A stretch of DNA of 33,876 nt from positions 1 through 33,876 of the forward strand of contig NZ_PEBS01000060.1 in the NCBI RefSeq assembly GCF_002869965.1. The letters are read 5' to 3'. This document shows positions 14,393 through 22,767 of this stretch, piece after piece. The stretch comes from Janthinobacterium sp. ROICE36. GTDB taxonomy: Bacteria > Pseudomonadota > Gammaproteobacteria > Burkholderiales > Burkholderiaceae_D. A model generated the notes under the pieces. That model searched no databases and was not told the origin of the DNA. It saw only the letters and a program-made list of their open reading frames with translations. Both the position numbers and the translations under genes were made by a program. The number at the start of each line of letters is the position of its first letter. Position 1 is the first letter of the stretch.

Positions 14393-15319
14393 TTAAGCTA
14401 CCTCGTGCCCGCGCGCGGCGCGCAGGATGGCGAACCAGTCGCTGCGGCAGAGCGTGAACTGCGTGCCTTCCACGGCCACGCCCACCGCTTCGATGCGGCC
14501 CGAGCCCGTCAGCGGCAGGGGGCGGCACGGCAGTTGCATGATCCACGCAAACACCACGCTGGCAAACGGGCGCTGCAACTGGTCGGCGATCTGCTTGATG
14601 ACATTGCGTAAGTTCTCCACATTCGCGTCGCCCCCCTGGAACAGCCTGCCGCCGGCCAGCGGCGACCAGATCATCGGCGCCACCCCCACGTCCTGCAAGC
14701 CGTCGAAGGTTTCGTCGAACAGGGGTGCCACGTGCAGCGGCGAGAATTCCACCTGGTTCGTCACCAGCGGGAATCGCCGGTGCAGGCACCCGAACTGGTG
14801 GCGGCTGAAGTTCGACACGCCAAAGTGCAGGACCTTGCCATCTTGCTTCAATTGGGTGAAGGCGCCGGCGATCTCGTCGAAATCCATCAGCGGGTCGGGA
14901 CGGTGGATCAGCAGCAAGTCCAGGCGGTCCGTGTGCAGCTGGCGCAAGGTGTGTTCCACTGAACTGGTGATGTGCGCCGCGCTCGTGTCGTAATGCTGGA
15001 TGGCATGGCCGGGACGGTGCGGCGAGAGCAGCTTGATGCCGCACTTGCTGACCAGCTCCATCTGGTCGCGCAAACCCGGTTGCAGGGCCAGCGCTTCACC
15101 AAACAGGCCTTCGGCGCTGTAATCGCCATAGATATCGGCGTGGTCGAAACTCGATACGCCCAGCGCCAGGCATTGCTCGATGAAGGACAGGCGTTGCTGC
15201 GCCGACATATTCCACTCGCCGATGCGCCACATGCCGGCGACGATGCGCGACAGTTCGGGGCCGTTGCTGCTTAAACGGTTGCGCGGGGCTTGCAAGCTGG
15301 CGGGAAATACATGGCTCAT
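14393..15319 (-). CDS. Aldo/keto reductase, YdhF-like
   Basis: The 308-aa product is an NADPH-dependent oxidoreductase of the aldo/keto reductase superfamily with a TIM-barrel fold. The catalytic set is visible: Asp59 and Tyr64 in SFDHADIYGDY, Lys92 in VSKCGIK and His139 in LLLIHRPDPL. Further family segments are VSNFSRHQF, WSPLAGGRLF and the cofactor-binding C-terminal region. The physiological substrate cannot be told from sequence. The ATG at 15319 (MSHVFPAS) is preferred over the GTG at 15358 because the extra residues are low-complexity Ser/Pro. A TATAAT -10 lies about 40 bp upstream. Its stop is 3 bp from that of pssA, with no terminator between them. Confidence 0.9.
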   Translation of the reverse strand: MSHVFPASLQAPRNRLSSNGPELSRIVAGMWRIGEWNMSAQQRLSFIEQCLALGVSSFDHADIYGDYSAEGLFGEALALQPGLRDQMELVSKCGIKLLSPHRPGHAIQHYDTSAAHITSSVEHTLRQLHTDRLDLLLIHRPDPLMDFDEIAGAFTQLKQDGKVLHFGVSNFSRHQFGCLHRRFPLVTNQVEFSPLHVAPLFDETFDGLQDVGVAPMIWSPLAGGRLFQGGDANVENLRNVIKQIADQLQRPFASVVFAWIMQLPCRPLPLTGSGRIEAVGVAVEGTQFTLCRSDWFAILRAARGHEVA

Positions 15320-15359
15320 GGGTTGGCTTTCTGATGGTGACGTGGACGGACTCGCCACG

Positions 15360-15365
15360 ATTATA
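15360..15365 (-). promoter_or_regulatory. Candidate -10 element upstream of the aldo/keto reductase gene
   Basis: ATTATA on the plus strand is a perfect TATAAT on the minus strand, 40 bp before the ATG at 15319. The -35 region near 15383-15388 is a poor match, so a partner activator may be needed, or the site may be fortuitous. Confidence 0.4.
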
Positions 15366-15536
15366 GCCAGCTAATCTGGAGCATGCTGCGTATAAAGCGG
15401 CGGCAACGCTCCTGCAGGGCAAGGTCGAGCTGGTGGCCCGGCTGCTTTTGGTACACGAGCGCCGATAGCGCCTCCTTTTTGAGCGCGTCAAGCCTGTGCC
15501 TGCAGCCGACGGGCCTCGCTGTCCAGTGAACGGACG

Positions 15537-15567
15537 AAAAAAATGCCCGCAGCATCTGCGGGCATTT
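15537..15567 (-). terminator. Intrinsic terminator of the D-Ala-D-Ala carboxypeptidase gene
   Basis: Perfect 12-bp arms at 15541-15552 and 15556-15567 with a CAT centre form a GC-rich stem (GCCCGCAG core). On the minus strand it is followed by seven T (15543-15537). It starts 18 bp beyond the stop of the gene at 15585, as expected for a strong rho-independent terminator. Confidence 0.9.
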
Positions 15568-15584
15568 ATGGGGTCGAGGCTGAC

Positions 15585-16730
15585 TTATTTCATCCAGAGA
15601 CGCATCGAATCCCAGGCGCGGCCAAAGATCGTGGCCTGGTTGATGGTTTCCAGCGCCACGACAGGCAGTTCCAGCAGGACCTTGTCTTCAACCATCATTT
15701 TCAGCTTGCCGACCGGGGCGTTTTCAGCCAGTGGCGCGACCAGCGGGTCCTTGCGTTCCAGCACAGGTTTCATCTTGGCAGCCATGCCTTTTGGCACGGT
15801 GACGAGCACGTCGCGGGCGAAACCGATTTTCACGGTGCCTTTCGAGCCCTTCCATACTTCCGGCGTGGCCACGGCCTGGCCCTTCGAGTACAGCTTGACC
15901 GTATCAAAGTTCTGGAAGCCCCAGTTCAGCAGCTTCTGGCTTTCCTGCGTACGCGCCTGGTCGGACGTGGTGCCCAGCACCACGGAGATCAGACGGCGCT
16001 CGCCGGTGCCGCCTGGACGGCGGGCCGACGCGATCATGCAATAGCCGGCTGCTTCCGTGTGGCCCGTCTTCATGCCGTCCACGGTTGGGTCCAGCCACAG
16101 CAGGCGGTTGCGGTTAGGCTGGGTAATCTTGTTATACGTGAAACTTTTGATCGAATCGATTTTGTAGAATTCCGGATAGTCGGCGATCACGCGCTTGGCC
16201 AGCACGGACAGGTCTTGCGCGGTGGAATAGTTCTCGGGGCTAGGCAAGCCATGCGGATTGGCAAAGCGCGTGTTTTTCAGACCCATGCGCTGGGCTTCGC
16301 GGTTCATCAGCACGACGAAGGTGCCTTCATCGCCGGCGACGGCTTCAGCCAGCGCCACGGCGGCGTCGTTACCCGATTGAATCATCAGGCCATGCAGCAA
16401 GTCGTCAATCGACACGGGGGTGGCCGGGTCGATGAACATCTTCGAGCTGCTCGCATCGACTTTCCAGGCGCGCACGGAAACATTTACTTTTTGGTCCAGC
16501 GCCAGTTTCTTTTCGCGGATGGCGGCAAACGTCAGGTAGGCCGTCATGATCTTGGTCAACGATGCGGGCTCGATGCGCGCGTCCGGATCTTGCGAAGCAA
16601 TGATCTGGCCACTCGTGGCGTCAAGCAGCAGCCAGGACTTGGCGGCGATGGTCGGGGCTGGAACGCTCTGGGCGTAGGCGGCGGATAGGAAAAGTACACT
16701 GGAGGCCAGTGCCGCTAAAAGTTTTTTCAT
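15585..16730 (-). CDS. dacA: D-alanyl-D-alanine carboxypeptidase (PBP5/6 family)
   Basis: This low-molecular-mass penicillin-binding protein removes the terminal D-Ala from peptidoglycan pentapeptides in the periplasm. The 381-aa product has a signal peptide ending SAAYAQ. All three active-site motifs are present: SLTK (Ser57, Lys60), SGN (119-121) and KTG (221-223, in DGMKTGHTEAAG). The C-terminal beta-rich PBP5 domain (APVGKLKMMVEDKVLLELPVVAL) and an amphipathic tail (GRAWDSMRLWMK) for membrane binding complete it. The open frame extends to 16847, but MKKLLAALASS at 16730 is the evident start. Upstream are a TATAAT element at 16810-16815 and the alpha/beta hydrolase gene. The exact paralogue name (dacA versus dacC) is not certain. 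Confidence 0.94.
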   Translation of the reverse strand: MKKLLAALASSVLFLSAAYAQSVPAPTIAAKSWLLLDATSGQIIASQDPDARIEPASLTKIMTAYLTFAAIREKKLALDQKVNVSVRAWKVDASSSKMFIDPATPVSIDDLLHGLMIQSGNDAAVALAEAVAGDEGTFVVLMNREAQRMGLKNTRFANPHGLPSPENYSTAQDLSVLAKRVIADYPEFYKIDSIKSFTYNKITQPNRNRLLWLDPTVDGMKTGHTEAAGYCMIASARRPGGTGERRLISVVLGTTSDQARTQESQKLLNWGFQNFDTVKLYSKGQAVATPEVWKGSKGTVKIGFARDVLVTVPKGMAAKMKPVLERKDPLVAPLAENAPVGKLKMMVEDKVLLELPVVALETINQATIFGRAWDSMRLWMK

Positions 16731-16809
16731 GGAGGCTGGTCTGCGAAAAAGATGAAGGCTGGGGGCCATGTTGTTGCTGCTTACATGGCCGCGTGGAAAA
16801 AACGGATCA

Positions 16810-16815
16810 ATTATA
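16810..16815 (-). promoter_or_regulatory. Candidate -10 element for the carboxypeptidase gene
   Basis: A perfect TATAAT on the minus strand lies 80 bp before the ATG at 16730, within the 113-bp gap after the hydrolase gene. The -35 region is weak, so the promoter is tentative. Confidence 0.4.
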
Positions 16816-16843
16816 GCCGTGGAAGCGCTAGTAAGCCCACACT

Positions 16844-17506
16844 TCAATGATCATCTGCGCTTGTTGCGGGTTTGTCACCATGCCACAGCGCAATCACGAG
16901 GTTCTTGATGTGATTGAGCTTGCGGTGGAAAAAGTGGTCGGCGCCGGGGATCACGATCACGGGAATGTCTTGTGGACGGGCCCAGTCGAAGACGGCGGAC
17001 AGGGGAATCGTGTCATCCAGTTCGCCGTGGATCAAAATGGTGTCGGCCGGAATGTCGGCCATGGCCCACTTGCCGGCCGCGCTGCCGATCAGCGCCAGGC
17101 GCTCGACGGGCGTGCCGGCGGCGGCCAGGCGTTCCTGCAGTTTCGATTGCACGAAGGTGCCGAACGAGAAACCGGACAAGGCCACGGGCAAGCCAGGGTA
17201 AAGGCCGCGCATGTGTTCGTACAGCAATTGCATGTCATCCGTCTCGCCCGCGCCATGGTCATGTACGCCTTCCGAAGCGCCCACGCCGCGGAAGTTGATG
17301 CGCGCCACCACGTAACCGAGAGCGACAAAGGCGCGCGCCAGGGTTTGCGTGACCTTGTTATCCATCGTGCCGCCATACAGCGGATGCGGATGCGCAACGA
17401 GGGCGATGCCGCGTGGGGTGTCTGCCGGGAAATCGAGCAAGCCTTCCATGCTGCCTGCATGGCCGGCGAGGGTAAATTTTTCCGAGTTTCTGTTCATGAT
17501 GCTCAT
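16844..17506 (-). CDS. Alpha/beta hydrolase (COG2945-type)
   Basis: The 220-aa product is a compact alpha/beta hydrolase without a signal peptide. It shows VAHPHPLYGGTMDNKV near residues 37-52 (oxyanion-hole region), the nucleophile elbow SGFSFG with Ser114, an ILIHGELDDTIP segment holding the acidic residue, and PGADHFFHRKL with the catalytic His. The HPHPLYGG..NKV signature is typical of a widespread but poorly characterised bacterial family with unknown substrate. The ATG at 17506 is used; an in-frame ATG three codons later (17497) is equally possible. It follows the ferredoxin gene by 26 bp on the same strand, so the two are probably co-transcribed. Confidence 0.88.
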   Translation of the reverse strand: MSIMNRNSEKFTLAGHAGSMEGLLDFPADTPRGIALVAHPHPLYGGTMDNKVTQTLARAFVALGYVVARINFRGVGASEGVHDHGAGETDDMQLLYEHMRGLYPGLPVALSGFSFGTFVQSKLQERLAAAGTPVERLALIGSAAGKWAMADIPADTILIHGELDDTIPLSAVFDWARPQDIPVIVIPGADHFFHRKLNHIKNLVIALWHGDKPATSADDH

Positions 17507-17532
17507 ACTGGTGGCTATCTCTTAAATTGGCA

Positions 17533-17850
17533 TTAAATCTTGAGGCGTTCGACAATCTTGCCGCCCACCAGGTGCGTATCGATGATTTCATCGATATCGC
17601 TGGTGTCGACATAGGTGTACCAGGTCGCTTCCGGGTAGATGACCAGCAGCGGGCCTTCCTCGCAGCGGTCCATGCAGCCTGCCTGATTGATGCGGATTTT
17701 GCCCGCGCCATTCATGTCGAGTTCCTTGATGCGGCGCTTGCAATGCTTTTGCGCCGCTTCCGCGCCATGGTCGCCGCAGCTGTTGCGGCCGTCTTCACGT
17801 TTATTCATGCAGAAAAAAACGTGGCGTTCAAAATACGGTGCGTCGCTCAT
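17533..17850 (-). CDS. Thioredoxin-like [2Fe-2S] ferredoxin
   Basis: The 105-aa product has four cysteines spaced C-x10-C-x33-C-x3-C (Cys14, 25, 59, 63), the pattern of thioredoxin-fold [2Fe-2S] ferredoxins (COG3411). These are small electron carriers of uncertain partners. The surrounding motifs are HVFFCMNKR, GRNSCGDHG and INQAGCMDRCEEGPLLVIYPEATWY. The ATG at 17850 (MSDAPYFERH) is chosen because AGGAG lies 6 bp upstream; the frame is open further back but overlaps the VanZ gene. It sits between the VanZ gene (40 bp upstream) and the alpha/beta hydrolase gene (26 bp downstream), all on the minus strand. Confidence 0.93.
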   Translation of the reverse strand: MSDAPYFERHVFFCMNKREDGRNSCGDHGAEAAQKHCKRRIKELDMNGAGKIRINQAGCMDRCEEGPLLVIYPEATWYTYVDTSDIDEIIDTHLVGGKIVERLKI

Positions 17851-17890
17851 ACTATGCTCCTGCTGATTCATCAATACGCCATGATAGCGC

Positions 17891-19078
17891 TTATGGGTGG
17901 TCTTCGCGACGCTGGCGCTGCCCATCGTCCTGCCGGTTCAGGCGGTGCGAAGGCAGGCACAGGAACCACAGGGCCATGAAAGGCCACAGCAGGGCCAGGA
18001 ATTGCGCCGCGCCATTAAAGTTCAGGAATTTTCCTTGTACCCAGCCTTGCAGGGTGGACATGAAATACGGGTTAATCGGCGTCGTATTCACCATCACTAG
18101 GCTCAGCAGCAAGGTGGCGGCCGCGATGCGGCGCTGTGCCACGTGGGGCGCGAACGCCAGGCCGCCCAGCATGATCAGGCCGATCAAAAAGCCGCCCTGG
18201 GCACCCGGCGTGATCCAGACGAAGGCGTTTTCGGGCGAAAACAGCAACGCGCTGGCCATCGAACGCACGATCAAGGCTGCGGCGATGAGGGCCAGCATCA
18301 GCGCGGCGCGCGGTGCCGCGCGGCGCAGCAGGCACAGCAAGGTAAGCACGGCGCCCGTCATGCCGCAAGCCGTGATGATGGTTTCTGATAGCCAATATTG
18401 CTCGACGGTTAATATCACATCGGGACGCAGATACGTGGCCAGGTCGATCTCCATGCCCATCAGGCTGGAAAGCCAGTCCGACAGGATGGGCAGCAACTGG
18501 CCCAGGCCGAACAGATAGCCTTGCGGATAGATTTGCGCCAGTGGCCACAAGGCCACCAGCACCAGGCCCTGGCTGGCATGCTGGGCAAACCAGCGCTGGC
18601 GCACGCGGTACAGATGACTATGGTCGAGCAGCTTGCGCGCCGTCAAGGCGCCGATGAGGGAACCGATAAAGCAGCCGGCCGCATTCGTATAAAAATCGAG
18701 ATTCGACGACACGCGGCTGGGCAAATAGGTTTGCACCGCTTCCATGCTGCCGGAAATGCAGATGCCGCACAGGCTGGCGATCACGACGGCAAACAATCCC
18801 GTGACCCTGGGAAACAGCGAATACACGATCAGCGCGCCCAGCGGGATGTAGCCGACGATGTTGATGCCCACGTCAAAGCCCGTCCAGTAGCGGGGCATGC
18901 GCGTGTTTTCCAGGAACGTCAGCGGCGACAAGCCATTGCTGTGCCAGCCCGTGAACGGGAACCAGCTGGCGTAGACGATCAGGAAGACGTAGGCGAGCAG
19001 GGTCGCGCGCGACACGGGCGACGAGCGTACGGGCGGCAGTGGCGCTGGCGGGCTGGCAGGGGCTGCGGAGGCGGTCAT
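17891..19078 (-). CDS. VanZ-family integral membrane protein
   Basis: The 395-aa product is a polytopic inner-membrane protein with roughly ten hydrophobic helices. The N-terminal half is VanZ-like: LLAYVFLIVYASWFPFTGW, then DVGINIVGYIPLGALIVYSL, ESMEAVQTYLPSRVSSNLDFYTNAAGCFIGSL (here GSMEAVQTY), including the conserved Q-x-x-x-P-x-R and N-x-x-G motifs. VanZ itself gives low-level teicoplanin resistance in enterococci, but most family members have no known role. The C-terminal half (about 200-395) contains more helices that I cannot assign. Its start is 10 bp from the stop of the transporter lipoprotein gene, so it appears to be the last gene of that operon. A link to envelope lipid handling is inferred from position only. 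Confidence 0.88.
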   Translation of the reverse strand: MTASAAPASPPAPLPPVRSSPVSRATLLAYVFLIVYASWFPFTGWHSNGLSPLTFLENTRMPRYWTGFDVGINIVGYIPLGALIVYSLFPRVTGLFAVVIASLCGICISGSMEAVQTYLPSRVSSNLDFYTNAAGCFIGSLIGALTARKLLDHSHLYRVRQRWFAQHASQGLVLVALWPLAQIYPQGYLFGLGQLLPILSDWLSSLMGMEIDLATYLRPDVILTVEQYWLSETIITACGMTGAVLTLLCLLRRAAPRAALMLALIAAALIVRSMASALLFSPENAFVWITPGAQGGFLIGLIMLGGLAFAPHVAQRRIAAATLLLSLVMVNTTPINPYFMSTLQGWVQGKFLNFNGAAQFLALLWPFMALWFLCLPSHRLNRQDDGQRQRREDHP

Positions 19079-19088
19079 TCTGTGACGG

Positions 19089-19703
19089 TCATTCTTTCAG
19101 GATGGTCAGCGTGCCCAGCCAGACCAGCACGTCGGTGGCGATGGCGTCCGATGCTGCCGCCAGCGCCTGCGCGCCGCCTTGCGCGTCGGCGCTACCGGCC
19201 GGGCCGCTGCGGCTGAAGGTTTTCTGGTCGATCAGGCGGTGGCCGCGGAACAGCGAGGCGCGCAGCGATACGTGGCCGCTGCTGTGCGTTTGCGTATCGA
19301 AGTTTTGCGAAAAATCATCGACGTCGATGCGCAGCAGGGGAATGCCGGCGGCCGCGTCCGTCGTCGACAGCACTTTCACGCCGCTTTGCGCCACGCGGGT
19401 TTTCAGGCGCTGGCTCAACAGTTGCAGCGGCGGCGTGTTCCAGCGGTTGTAGGCGTACGGGCGCGATTGTTGCGCATCGGCGTACAGCAAGCGGTAATAC
19501 ATGCGCTGGCTGTCCAGCCACGAAGGGCCGTTGGCGTCGGCGATCACCAGCACGGGCACGGGCGGCGTGCTCGACGGCACGGTCGCCATCGGCGCCACCG
19601 GGCCGAAATCATAAAAAGTGGGGACGGGGCCGCGACTGGCGCAGCCGCCCAGCAGGAAAGCGCCGGCCAGGGCCAGCAGCGTGAGATTGCGAGGGATGTG
19701 CAT
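19089..19703 (-). CDS. ABC-type transport auxiliary lipoprotein (PqiC/YmbA-like)
   Basis: The 204-aa product is a predicted lipoprotein: signal MHIPRNLTLLALAGAFLLGG and lipobox cysteine Cys21. The mature region begins with PTFYDFGPV, close to the YYDLGP-type start of the ABC_trans_aux domain, and continues with SWLDSQRMYYRLLYADAQQSRPYAYNRW, a family hallmark. By analogy with PqiC it should sit in the outer membrane and help an MCE tunnel reach across the periplasm. An AAGGAG ribosome site precedes the ATG, and the gene starts 12 bp after the MCE gene stop. It is the fourth gene of the transporter operon. Confidence 0.92.
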   Translation of the reverse strand: MHIPRNLTLLALAGAFLLGGCASRGPVPTFYDFGPVAPMATVPSSTPPVPVLVIADANGPSWLDSQRMYYRLLYADAQQSRPYAYNRWNTPPLQLLSQRLKTRVAQSGVKVLSTTDAAAGIPLLRIDVDDFSQNFDTQTHSSGHVSLRASLFRGHRLIDQKTFSRSGPAGSADAQGGAQALAAASDAIATDVLVWLGTLTILKE

Positions 19704-19715
19704 GCTTTGTTCTCC

Positions 19716-20675
19716 TTATTTGCCCGGCGCCGAAAAACCGGGCTCGCCCGGGCCGGGCGGGATGTCTGGGGCGCCGAACAAGATGCTCTGCGGCTGTTCA
19801 TTGAGCGTGCTCATGGTGGTTTTCAGGGTGCGCATCGAGGAGCGCGCCTCGCCGCTCAGCTCGATTACCTGCGGCAACACTTCCAGCGATATGCCATTGG
19901 CTACCGTTTCCACCGAATTGCCGACCCGGTCGACCGTGCCATTGACCTTGTCGAGCACGCCGCCGGGCGCCTGGATGTCGTTGCCCAGCTTTTTCCAGGT
20001 GGCCGTCAAGTCCGACACGTTCTTGCTGGCCGTACTGACGGCCATCAAGGTTTGGCGTGTTTGTTCCGTCAGTTGCGGCAATTGCGTCAGGGTCGGCTCC
20101 AGTTGCTGGGGAATGGCGCCAAAGGCCTTGGCTGCCTTGCCCACTTCATTGAAGGCACCCAGCATGGCTGCCTGGTTGTCGGGGCTGAGCAGGTTGTTGA
20201 CCTTGTTGGTGATCTGCTCGGCCTGGTCGAGAATGCGCTTGCCGCGCTTTTCCAGCTGATCGAGCAAGCCGGCGCGCAGGGGAATCAGTGTAGGCTTGTC
20301 CTTGCTGGTTCCCAATAATTCGGAACCCACCTGTTCATCGTCGAGCTGGATGTAGGCGATGCCCGTCACACCCTGGTAGCCCAGGGTGGCAAAGGTGGTG
20401 TTGGTGACGGGCGTGTCGGGCGCCACGCTGATGTGCACGAGGATTTGCCCCGCCTTTTGCGTATCGAAATCGATGGCGTCGACCTTGCCCACTTCCAGGC
20501 CCCGGTAGCGCACGGTCGCCTGGGGGTTGAGGCCCGGCACGGACAGGGTGGTGGCCAGCAAATACGGCACGCGCTCCACGCGGTCGCGGTTGAACCAGAC
20601 GCCGAACAAAATGGCGGCCACCAGCAAGGTGAGTGTAAAAAATCCCGTCATCAGGGCATGTGATCTGTTTTCCAT
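19716..20675 (-). CDS. MCE/MlaD-family periplasmic lipid-binding protein
   Basis: The 319-aa product is anchored by one N-terminal helix (ALMTGFFTLTLLVAAILFGVW). A single MCE domain (about residues 38-115) follows, with SVPGLNPQATVRYRGLEVGKVDAI and TPVTNTTFATLGYQGVTGIAYIQL. The rest is a long helical region with heptad-like pattern (about 140-290), like the needle-forming helices of longer MCE proteins. MCE proteins form hexameric channels that carry phospholipids between the membranes. The ATG overlaps the ATPase stop by one base (TAATG). With a longer helical tail than E. coli MlaD (about 183 aa), it is a PqiB/YebT-like or Pseudomonas-type variant rather than a standard MlaD. Confidence 0.92.
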   Translation of the reverse strand: MENRSHALMTGFFTLTLLVAAILFGVWFNRDRVERVPYLLATTLSVPGLNPQATVRYRGLEVGKVDAIDFDTQKAGQILVHISVAPDTPVTNTTFATLGYQGVTGIAYIQLDDEQVGSELLGTSKDKPTLIPLRAGLLDQLEKRGKRILDQAEQITNKVNNLLSPDNQAAMLGAFNEVGKAAKAFGAIPQQLEPTLTQLPQLTEQTRQTLMAVSTASKNVSDLTATWKKLGNDIQAPGGVLDKVNGTVDRVGNSVETVANGISLEVLPQVIELSGEARSSMRTLKTTMSTLNEQPQSILFGAPDIPPGPGEPGFSAPGK

Positions 20676-21577
20676 TACTTCTCCGCTTTCTTGTCTGTGC
20701 CGGCGTCAGCGCCTGGCTGCGCAGCATTGCCCGCTGCCGCCTGTTTTTCATCGAGGACGGCCAGCGCGCGCTTGCCGCGGTCACCGAGGAAAAATTGCTT
20801 GATGAATGCGTGGTCGAATTTGATCACCTCGCGCGTGGGGCCGATGGCGATCACGTGTTTTTCCGCCAGCACGGCGATGCGCGTGGACAGGGCGAACAGG
20901 GTGTCGAGGTCATGCGTGACCATCACCACCGTCAAGCCCAGCTCGCGGTGCAGCGACTGGATCAAAGAGACAAAACTTTCCGACAAGTCCGGGTCCAGGC
21001 CTGCCGTGGGTTCGTCGAGGAACAGCAGTTTCGGCTCCAGCGCCAGGGCGCGCGCCAGTGCCACGCGCTTGATCATGCCGCCCGATAAGTCCGATGGCAT
21101 CTTCAGCGCATGTTCCGGGCCCAGCCCCACCATATTCATTTTCAATAATACCGCGTCGTGCACCAGCGCTTCGGGCAGCACGCGCAATTCGCGCATCGGT
21201 TGCGCCACATTGTCGAACACGGTCAGGGCCGAATACAGGGCGCCTTGCTGGAACAGCATGCCCCAGTGTTGTCGCAGCTGCTGCAACTGGTCGGCGCTTG
21301 CCTTGTTGATATCTTCGCCAAAGACTTTGACGCAACCGCGCGCCGGATGTTCCAGGCCCAGCATCTGGCGCAGCAGTACCGTCTTGCCCGTGCCGGAGCC
21401 GCCCACGATGGAGAGGATTTCGCCCCGTTCGATTTCCAGGTTCAAGTCCTGGTGCACGACGGTGCGGCCGAACTTGGTCCACAGATTGGTGATTTCCACC
21501 ACGGGCGCACTGCCATGCAGGTTGAACTGGCCCTCGTTGCCCTCGCTCGCCTTGCAAGCGTTATCGTTGTCCGCCAT
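20675..21577 (-). CDS. ABC transporter ATPase, MlaF-like
   Basis: This 300-aa cytoplasmic ATPase drives lipid transport through the MlaE-type permease. Walker A is GGSGTGKT (59-66), the Q-loop is WGMLFQQGALYSAL, the ABC signature is LSGGM (164-168), Walker B is LLFLDEP (184-190), and the H-loop is MVTHDLDTLF. The FQQGALYSALTVFDNVAQPMRE segment is typical of the MlaF branch. A C-terminal Ala/Asp/Lys-rich tail (about 35 residues) extends beyond the usual end. The ATG at 21577 overlaps the permease stop (TGATG) and is preferred over the TTG one codon upstream. Both neighbours overlap by single bases, so the three transporter genes are coupled. Confidence 0.95.
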   Translation of the reverse strand: MADNDNACKASEGNEGQFNLHGSAPVVEITNLWTKFGRTVVHQDLNLEIERGEILSIVGGSGTGKTVLLRQMLGLEHPARGCVKVFGEDINKASADQLQQLRQHWGMLFQQGALYSALTVFDNVAQPMRELRVLPEALVHDAVLLKMNMVGLGPEHALKMPSDLSGGMIKRVALARALALEPKLLFLDEPTAGLDPDLSESFVSLIQSLHRELGLTVVMVTHDLDTLFALSTRIAVLAEKHVIAIGPTREVIKFDHAFIKQFFLGDRGKRALAVLDEKQAAAGNAAQPGADAGTDKKAEK

Positions 21578-22710
21578 CAAAAGCCCACTCCATTGAAGAC
21601 GATGGCAAACACGGCGTCAGCCAGGATCACCACGGTAATGGCCGTGACGACGGCGGTGGTGGTGCCGTGCCCCAGGCTTTCCGTATTGGCCTTGATGCGC
21701 AGGCCGAAGTGGCAGGAGACAAGGGCGATCAGCATGCCGAAGATGACGCCCTTGCCCAGGCCGATCATGTAGTTGGCCAGCGGCACGGCGTCCGGCAGCT
21801 TCTGGATGAAGTAGCGCGCCGACAAGTTTAATTCCACCTTGGCCGCCACCATGCCGCCGATCAGCGCAGCCGTATCCGTCCAGATGACGAGCAAGGGCAT
21901 GGAAATGGCCAGGGCCAGCACTTTCGGCATGATCAGACGGAAACCGTGCGAAATGCCCATCACCAGCATGGCGTCCAGTTCTTCCGTGACGCGCATGACG
22001 CCCAACTGCGCCGTGATGGACGAGCCCGAGCGGCCGGCCACGAGGATGGCCGCCAGCAAGGGCCCCAGTTCGCGGATGACGCTCATGCCCAGCAGGTTGA
22101 CCAGATAAATGTCGCCGCCAAAGGCGCGCAGCTGCTGCGCCGACAGATAGGACAGCACCACGCCGATCAAGAAGCCCACGAGCGCCGTGATGCCCAGCGC
22201 CTGGAAGCCCGCATGGAAAATATTGGCGGAAATTTCACGCCACGGACCGCGCATCGGGTGGCGTGCGAAGCGGCCGACATCCAGCGTCACCTGGCCCACC
22301 AGGGCAATGAAACCCTTCAAATGTTCAAAAAACAGCAACATGGCCATGCCCAGTTTCATCACGGGCGTGAGGCGGTTGGCGCGTGAAGGTGGCGTTGTCA
22401 AAGGGCCCGTTTCTTCGATGCGCCGGAAAAACTCTTCCAGCGATGGCGCCAGGGTCAGCTGCGCCGGACGCCGCTTGCCCCAGGCATTCCAGAACAGCTG
22501 GGCGCCGATATGGTCCATGCTGTCGATCTGTGACAGGTCCCAGCTGGCATTCGCGTCGCCCTGCAAGGGCTTGAGTTGGGCGTCGATGGCCTTGATCGCA
22601 TTGTCATGCGCGAGGGCGTGCACTTGCCAGGCGCCGCTGGCAGTGACGACGGCTCCCTGTTGGGAGCTGGTCTGGGAGAGGGTCAGTTTCGGCGATTGTA
22701 CAGTCGGCAT
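21577..22710 (-). CDS. MlaE-type ABC permease with N-terminal STAS domain
   Basis: The 377-aa product fuses a STAS-like domain (about 1-105; WDLSQIDSMDHIGAQLFWNAWG) to an MlaE permease. The permease region has NIFHAGFQALGITALVGFLIG and the characteristic LGMSVIRELGPLLAAILVAGRSGSSITAQLGVMRVTEELDAM. Several further helices end in FAIVFNGVGF. In canonical E. coli mla the STAS protein (MlaB) is a separate gene, so here the regulatory subunit is built in. The start at 22710 follows a 57-bp gap after the radical SAM gene on the same strand. It begins the MCE transporter operon, with the ATPase gene overlapping its stop. Confidence 0.94.
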   Translation of the reverse strand: MPTVQSPKLTLSQTSSQQGAVVTASGAWQVHALAHDNAIKAIDAQLKPLQGDANASWDLSQIDSMDHIGAQLFWNAWGKRRPAQLTLAPSLEEFFRRIEETGPLTTPPSRANRLTPVMKLGMAMLLFFEHLKGFIALVGQVTLDVGRFARHPMRGPWREISANIFHAGFQALGITALVGFLIGVVLSYLSAQQLRAFGGDIYLVNLLGMSVIRELGPLLAAILVAGRSGSSITAQLGVMRVTEELDAMLVMGISHGFRLIMPKVLALAISMPLLVIWTDTAALIGGMVAAKVELNLSARYFIQKLPDAVPLANYMIGLGKGVIFGMLIALVSCHFGLRIKANTESLGHGTTTAVVTAITVVILADAVFAIVFNGVGF

Positions 22711-22767
22711 CGTGCCAGTTTAAGGGAGAATGGCGCAGACCGCCACCGCTGTTCAATCGCCGCCGTT

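Noticed and set aside
15361..15555. Possible small minus-strand gene between the carboxypeptidase and aldo/keto reductase genes (ends CRRFIRSMLQISWL)
   Set aside because: Its only ATG lies inside the carboxypeptidase terminator stem. The helical-looking C-terminal half could be a real short gene starting at an internal GTG, or a frameshifted relic, but I could not support a start or a family.
16731..16847. N-terminal extension of the carboxypeptidase to 16847
   Set aside because: A clean signal peptide begins at the ATG at 16730; the upstream part contains the likely promoter and would overlap the hydrolase stop.
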